A stretch of DNA of 10,872 nucleotides from Prochlorococcus marinus str. MIT 9215. GTDB taxonomy: Bacteria; Cyanobacteriota; Cyanobacteriia; PCC-6307; Cyanobiaceae. Location of the stretch: positions 1 to 10,872 of the forward strand of contig CATBLW010000182.1 of assembly GCA_949486985.1 (NCBI GenBank). Direction: 5' to 3'. Shown one piece after another: positions 6,992 to 10,872 of this stretch. The notes beneath the pieces are model-generated. The model saw only the letters and a list, made by a program, of their open reading frames with translations, was not told the DNA's origin and made no database searches. The translations under genes were made by a program, and so were the position numbers. Every line of letters starts with the position of its first letter. Within the stretch, counting starts at the first letter, position 1.

Positions 6992-7960
6992 GTGATATCC
7001 AGTGCAAATCAAGATCAACTCAGTACCGACCTAAAAAAAACAGCTCAAGATCAAGGTTTTGAGCCTGTTGGTATTGCACGGATACCAGGTAGTGACCGTC
7101 TTCAGCTACGGACATCTTCCCTACAGCGATGGCTGCATGCAGGTCATCAGGCTGACATGGGCTGGATGGCAGCACCGCGAAGACAAAATGCAGAACACTT
7201 ACTTGAAGGAGTTACCAGCGTCTTAGCTGTGGGGCTGAACTATTACGTGGATGCCCAACAAAAACCAGAAAGCTTATCGATCGCTCGATATGCCTGGGGA
7301 CGTGACTATCACAAGGTGATCGACCAGCGTCTTCGACGAGTAGGACGTTGGCTAAAAGAACAACGGCCAGATTGCAACTGGAGAGTGTGTGTCGATAGCG
7401 CACCTCTATTGGACAAAGCCTGGGCTGAAGAAGCAGGCCTGGGTTGGATTGGTAAACACAGCAACCTGATTCATCGCCAACACGGCTCATGGATGGTGCT
7501 CGGTCATCTGCTTTGTACAGAACCACTCACAGCCGATCAACCAGCGAAGCCTCTGTGTGGTCAATGTCAAAGCTGTATTGAGCACTGTCCTACAGAAGCG
7601 ATCACGGAACCTTTCGTCGTTGATTCGCGTCGCTGCCTGGCTTACCACACCATTGAAAACCGCAATTCAGAACTGCCGAAGGAAATCAGCGCAGCTATGG
7701 GTTCTTGGGTCGCAGGATGTGATATCTGCCAAAACGTTTGTCCTTGGAATCAACAGCCTCTATCCAGCAGCGTTGACCCTGACGTACAGCCCCGAGAATG
7801 GTTGCTTCAACTGAAACGCGATCAAGCACTCCATTGGGACAATCAAACATGGGATGAAAAGCTACGTGGTTCAGCCCTAAAACGAATCAAACCTTGGATG
7901 TGGCGTCGAAATGCTGCCGCGACGCAAGCTGACAAGCCTCCTACGCTGCCGAAGAATTGA
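6992..7960 (+). CDS. queG: Epoxyqueuosine reductase QueG
   Basis: Cobalamin- and iron-sulphur-dependent reductase that converts epoxyqueuosine to queuosine at the wobble position of GUN-anticodon tRNAs (Asp, Asn, His, Tyr), the last step of queuosine synthesis. The protein has 322 residues from the GTG at 6992. An N-terminal cobalamin-binding domain contains RVCVDSAPLLDKAWAEEAGL (131-150), with Asp135 matching the family's proposed catalytic acid, and GWIGKHSN (151-158). A bacterial ferredoxin-like domain for two [4Fe-4S] clusters follows, with cysteines 189, 192, 195 and 199 (CGQCQSCIEHCP), 215 and 243, 246 and 250 (CDICQNVCPWN). It is shorter than the roughly 380-residue E. coli and B. subtilis enzymes because the C-terminal HEAT-like repeats are absent; it stops just after the RGSALKRIKPWMWRRNA segment. 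First gene of the plus-strand run; the next ATG follows its TGA directly. Confidence 0.95.
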   Translation: MISSANQDQLSTDLKKTAQDQGFEPVGIARIPGSDRLQLRTSSLQRWLHAGHQADMGWMAAPRRQNAEHLLEGVTSVLAVGLNYYVDAQQKPESLSIARYAWGRDYHKVIDQRLRRVGRWLKEQRPDCNWRVCVDSAPLLDKAWAEEAGLGWIGKHSNLIHRQHGSWMVLGHLLCTEPLTADQPAKPLCGQCQSCIEHCPTEAITEPFVVDSRRCLAYHTIENRNSELPKEISAAMGSWVAGCDICQNVCPWNQQPLSSSVDPDVQPREWLLQLKRDQALHWDNQTWDEKLRGSALKRIKPWMWRRNAAATQADKPPTLPKN

Positions 7961-8866
7961 ATGGATGGAATGGGGCTGAGCCGTAAGCAAAGGCATCTTT
8001 TTAAGCACTACCTTGCAGGAGTTTTATTAGGAGTCTCTGGCTTCTGCATCGGTTCACCTGCCAATGCCCTGATTCCCTACGTCTACGAGCCCAGCGCGAT
8101 TGAGCTAAAAGGCGCCAGTCTTGGTATCGCACGCACAGCTGCACAATTACTCAAGCTCGGTCAACCCAAAGAAGCTGCTCGCTTTGCAAAACTTGCCGTT
8201 CGTTTACAGCCCGAAGATGAACGCCTCTGGTCTGTTCTGGCAGAAGCTCAATTAAGAAACAATCAGCTCGATGCCGCTAGCCAATCCTTAGCTCGAGCCA
8301 AACAACTCAATCCCAACAAAGCAGGACTCTGGTTTGCTGAAGCTTCCCTAGCCCTACGAGCTAGCCGACCCGCTGATGCCGTGACCCTCTTAGAGAGGGG
8401 GATTGAAATTGATCCGAAGAATGCAGCTGCCTATTTCGACCTAGGCAACGCAAGAATCATGCAATCCAAGCTGCCACTGGCTCTAAAAGCCTTCGAAAAG
8501 GCAACCGCACTGAAGCCGACGTTTTGGGAAGCACTGAATAATCAATGCATTGTTCTTTACGAAATGAACAAAACTGATGAAGCCATCAGTCGCTGGAGAC
8601 GCGTTCTCAACATCAACCGGAATGCCGAACCGATGCTGGCCCTGGCGGCAGCACTGAATCAGGTGCAAGCTGGAAACCCAGAATCCCTACAACTCGCCAA
8701 AACAGCCTTGGCCAATGACCCCAATTACGTTTCACCTCAACATCAAAAGGAGCAGTTGTGGGGAGCCAAGCTCCGCATGGCAACGAGCAAACTGCTCGCC
8801 AATCCTGGTTTACAAACAGCTGTAGAGCGTGCTGACGCGAATGCTGATGCAAGCAATAGCAACTGA
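7961..8866 (+). CDS. Exported TPR-repeat protein
   Basis: Tetratricopeptide-repeat protein of 301 residues, probably a protein-interaction scaffold in the periplasm or thylakoid lumen. The N-terminus is a likely signal peptide: basic region (RKQRHLFKH, 8-16), hydrophobic core (about 17-31) and a probable signal peptidase site after SPANA (32-36), leaving a mature LIPYVYEPS start. About five TPR units follow at 34-residue spacing: roughly 53-86, 87-120, 121-154, 155-188 and 189-222, several ending in the typical P at the repeat boundary (LQPED, LNPNK, IDPKN, LKPTF). A degenerate sixth unit is at 223-256, then a linker and an Ala/Asn-rich tail. The ATG at 7961 abuts the queG TGA with no gap, which suggests translational coupling; ATG 7970 is an alternative. 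A single cytosolic-looking Cys (196) is present. Partners and exact role cannot be read from sequence. Confidence 0.85.
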   Translation: MDGMGLSRKQRHLFKHYLAGVLLGVSGFCIGSPANALIPYVYEPSAIELKGASLGIARTAAQLLKLGQPKEAARFAKLAVRLQPEDERLWSVLAEAQLRNNQLDAASQSLARAKQLNPNKAGLWFAEASLALRASRPADAVTLLERGIEIDPKNAAAYFDLGNARIMQSKLPLALKAFEKATALKPTFWEALNNQCIVLYEMNKTDEAISRWRRVLNINRNAEPMLALAAALNQVQAGNPESLQLAKTALANDPNYVSPQHQKEQLWGAKLRMATSKLLANPGLQTAVERADANADASNSN

Positions 8867-8890
8867 GACGAAGCAGAAGTGAAGCGTCTC
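8865..8890. other. Inverted repeat at the TPR gene stop (GAGACG...CGTCTC)
   Basis: Perfect 6-base inverted repeat, arms at 8865-8870 and 8885-8890 with a 14-base loop, overlapping the TGA stop of the TPR gene. No T-run follows, so it is at most a weak or Rho-independent-like stem, or chance. Confidence 0.3.
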
Positions 8891-8901
8891 GATCTCTGTA
8901 G

Positions 8902-8917
8902 GCTGAGCTTTTTCAGC
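8902..8917 (+). terminator. Weak stem-loop in the TPR-gyrA/parC gap
   Basis: GCTGA (8902-8906) pairs with TCAGC (8913-8917) around a GCTTTT loop, 20 bases before the next start codon. The stem has only five base pairs and the T-run is in the loop rather than after it, so full termination is unlikely. It could attenuate transcription or affect ribosome access to the gyrase-family gene. Confidence 0.2.
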
Positions 8918-8936
8918 ACCCTGATTCAACAAATAG

Positions 8937-10872
8937 ATGGCTGAGGAGCGTCTACAACCAATCGCCCTGCATCAAGAGATGCAGCGCTCCTATCTCGAGT
9001 ACGCGATGAGCGTGATCGTGGGTCGGGCTTTGCCCGATGCACGTGATGGACTCAAACCTGTTCAGCGTCGCATCCTGTTTGCGATGCATGAATTGGGACT
9101 GACACCTGATCGGCCCTACCGGAAATGCGCAAGGGTTGTCGGTGATGTTCTTGGCAAGTATCACCCCCATGGTGATCAAGCTGTCTATGACGCACTCGTA
9201 CGGCTAGTACAAACTTTCTCTAGCCGCTATCCCGTACTTGATGGCCATGGGAATTTTGGATCGGTGGATGATGATCCTCCAGCCGCTATGCGTTACACAG
9301 AAACGCGTTTAGCGCCAATAGCCCATCAGGGAATGTTGGATGAAATTGGCGAGGATACCGTTGATTTCGCTAACAATTTTGATGGCTCACAACAAGAACC
9401 GACTGTCCTGCCTGCTCAACTTCCATTTCTACTTCTGAACGGCTGTAGTGGGATTGCTGTTGGAATGGCGACCAGTATTCCTCCACACAATCTGGGCGAA
9501 ATCGTAGATGGATTAGTCGCACTTATACGGAAACCTGATCTTAGCGACGAAAAACTTCTGCATTACATTCCTGGCCCAGATTTCCCTACAGGAGGAGAAG
9601 TACTTTTAGGCAGCGGTGTCCGTGAAACTTACCTAAAAGGGAGAGGAAGTATCCCGATGCGCGGTGTCGCCCACGTGGAAGAGATACAACTAGGCAAAGG
9701 ACGTCATCGACGTAATGCTGTCATCATTACTGAATTACCTTATCAACTCAGTAAAGCCGGTTGGATCGAAAAATTAGCAGACCAAGTTAACGATAACAAA
9801 ATTGGTGGCATCGCTGATATTCGTGACGAAAGCGATCGTGACGGAATGAGAGTTGTTGTCGAGCTAAGAAGAGATAGCAATCCTGAGAATGTGCTTACTG
9901 ATCTACAAAGGAGAACCTCTCTACAAAGTAATTTCGGAGCCATCCTTCTAGCCTTGGTTAATGGTCAACCACGACAATTATCGCTAAGAAGTTTACTGCA
10001 AACATTCATAGACTATAGAGAGCTAACAATAATCAGACGCACCAAGCATTCACTGAATAAAACAGAAGAGCGACTAGAGGTTGTAGAAGGATTAATAACA
10101 GCACTAAATAACCTACAAAAAGTAATTCAAATGATTCAAGATGCTGCAGATGCAGCATCGGCTCGAGCAAGCTTAATGGTGCGTCTTGATCTAAATGAGA
10201 GACAAGCAGACGCTGTCCTAGCAATGCCTCTAAGGAGACTCACCAATCTCGAGCAGAACAGTTTGCGACAAGAAGTTGAAAACTTGCGAAACAAGCGCCA
10301 GGAGCTTCAACAACTTTTAGAAAAACGGGATCTATTACTCGACACACTCATCAATGAACTGAAAAGCCTTAAAAAACGATTTGGGAACCCACGCAGAACA
10401 AAGCTGGTGGAAGGAGGGGATGACTTAGTTGCTGAACGTTCAGCGAGTCAAAGGCCAAATGCTGAATTACAAAGACAACAAGCGCTTGATGCACTATCAA
10501 GCGATGGCAAGTTACTGATACAACAAGATGGGCAAGTTAAAATCGTTAGTCCGCAGATTCTAGGGAGACTTCATCTAAATGAATCATGCCAGCTTGGAGA
10601 CGAGCCAAGTCCAGCGCGATTAATTCTTCCAATCGACAACGCACCACGCTTACTAGCTATCACAATGACTGGAAGAGTTGCATTAGTGCGATGGGAGTTT
10701 GCAGGTCAACAGCCAGGAACCTTAGATCGTTTCCTGCCAGGAGGATTAGATGGAGATACAGTTGTCGATCTCTTACAACTTCCTGAGAATAAAGATTTAA
10801 GCCTAGGCTTACTAAGTAGTGACGGAAGATTCAAAAGACTTCCTTTAGAAGAAGTTCTTGATTTATCAGGTA
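8937..10872 (+). CDS. gyrA: Type IIA topoisomerase subunit A, GyrA/ParC family (C-terminus off the window)
   Basis: DNA-breakage and rejoining subunit of gyrase or topoisomerase IV, acting with a GyrB/ParE ATPase. The start is the ATG at 8937, and 645 codons are visible with no stop. Winged-helix catalytic region: RALPDARDGLKPVQRRIL (30-47), KYHPHGDQAVYDAL (74-87), GHGNFGSVDDDPPAAMRYTE (103-122) with catalytic Arg119/Tyr120. Tower domain about 155-355 (PTGGEVLLG, ITELPYQ). Coiled coil about 360-485. Beta-pinwheel blades from about 515 on (SSDGKLLIQQDG, AITMTGRVALVRWEF). No QRRGGKG-type GyrA box is present in the visible pinwheel, and Gln81 replaces the Ser83 of E. coli GyrA. This leaves open whether it is the supercoiling gyrase or a decatenating ParC-like paralogue. 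About 180-200 residues are probably missing at the edge. Third-position GC falls sharply along the gene. Confidence 0.93.
   Translation, partial: MAEERLQPIALHQEMQRSYLEYAMSVIVGRALPDARDGLKPVQRRILFAMHELGLTPDRPYRKCARVVGDVLGKYHPHGDQAVYDALVRLVQTFSSRYPVLDGHGNFGSVDDDPPAAMRYTETRLAPIAHQGMLDEIGEDTVDFANNFDGSQQEPTVLPAQLPFLLLNGCSGIAVGMATSIPPHNLGEIVDGLVALIRKPDLSDEKLLHYIPGPDFPTGGEVLLGSGVRETYLKGRGSIPMRGVAHVEEIQLGKGRHRRNAVIITELPYQLSKAGWIEKLADQVNDNKIGGIADIRDESDRDGMRVVVELRRDSNPENVLTDLQRRTSLQSNFGAILLALVNGQPRQLSLRSLLQTFIDYRELTIIRRTKHSLNKTEERLEVVEGLITALNNLQKVIQMIQDAADAASARASLMVRLDLNERQADAVLAMPLRRLTNLEQNSLRQEVENLRNKRQELQQLLEKRDLLLDTLINELKSLKKRFGNPRRTKLVEGGDDLVAERSASQRPNAELQRQQALDALSSDGKLLIQQDGQVKIVSPQILGRLHLNESCQLGDEPSPARLILPIDNAPRLLAITMTGRVALVRWEFAGQQPGTLDRFLPGGLDGDTVVDLLQLPENKDLSLGLLSSDGRFKRLPLEEVLDLSG

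Noticed and set aside
6936..7007. Longer HpsJ-like protein starting at TTG 7007
   Set aside because: The extension would overlap the queG start, and the added residues are not hydrophobic or conserved-looking; the ATG at 6935 fits better.
7212..7526. Minus-strand frame opposite queG
   Set aside because: It is antisense to the conserved cobalamin-binding domain of QueG, with no domain or start signals.
9833..9840. HIP1-like octamer (GCGATCGT)
   Set aside because: It differs from the GCGATCGC motif by one base, and I saw no full HIP1 site in the window.

Overview
The window looks like chromosomal DNA from a marine picocyanobacterium (Prochlorococcus/Synechococcus group). The reasons are the single-RRM RNA-binding protein with a Gly/Tyr-rich tail, a NusB with a long N-terminal half, a cyanobacterial FtsY, a DUF502 membrane protein next to nusB, an HpsJ-like membrane protein, dense packing, frequent GTG/TTG starts and mid-range GC. 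The closest taxon is an inference. The moderate GC would suit a high-GC low-light Prochlorococcus or a lower-GC marine Synechococcus. I see no mobile element, CRISPR array, tRNA or rRNA.

Layout. Positions 1-314 (minus) hold the 5' part of an RRM RNA-binding protein gene that runs off the left edge. Its leader (315-447) carries overlapping AATTGG/CCAATT palindromes. Positions 448-6935 are a minus-strand run of six genes, read right to left: an HpsJ-like membrane protein, a DUF502 membrane protein, nusB, ftsY (overlapping nusB by one base), an RsbU-type GAF-PP2C phosphatase, and argH. The gaps between them are about 30-50 bases, so co-transcription is plausible. A 56-base divergent gap (6936-6991) separates this run from a plus-strand run: queG, a secreted TPR protein starting directly after the queG stop, and a type IIA topoisomerase A subunit (GyrA/ParC family) that runs off the right edge.

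How the genes relate. The minus-strand cluster mixes growth functions: transcription antitermination for rRNA operons (NusB), co-translational membrane targeting (FtsY), the last step of arginine synthesis (ArgH), two membrane proteins of unclear role and a probable sigma/anti-sigma switch phosphatase. The plus-strand cluster combines tRNA queuosine modification (QueG), an exported protein-interaction scaffold (TPR) and DNA topology control.

I see no convincing new defence or mobile system. The points most worth a second look are the sharp fall in third-position GC within the gyrase-family gene, its missing GyrA box and Gln at the quinolone-site position, the orphan RsbU phosphatase, the palindrome in the RRM gene leader, and the short queG product that ends where the HEAT domain should begin.
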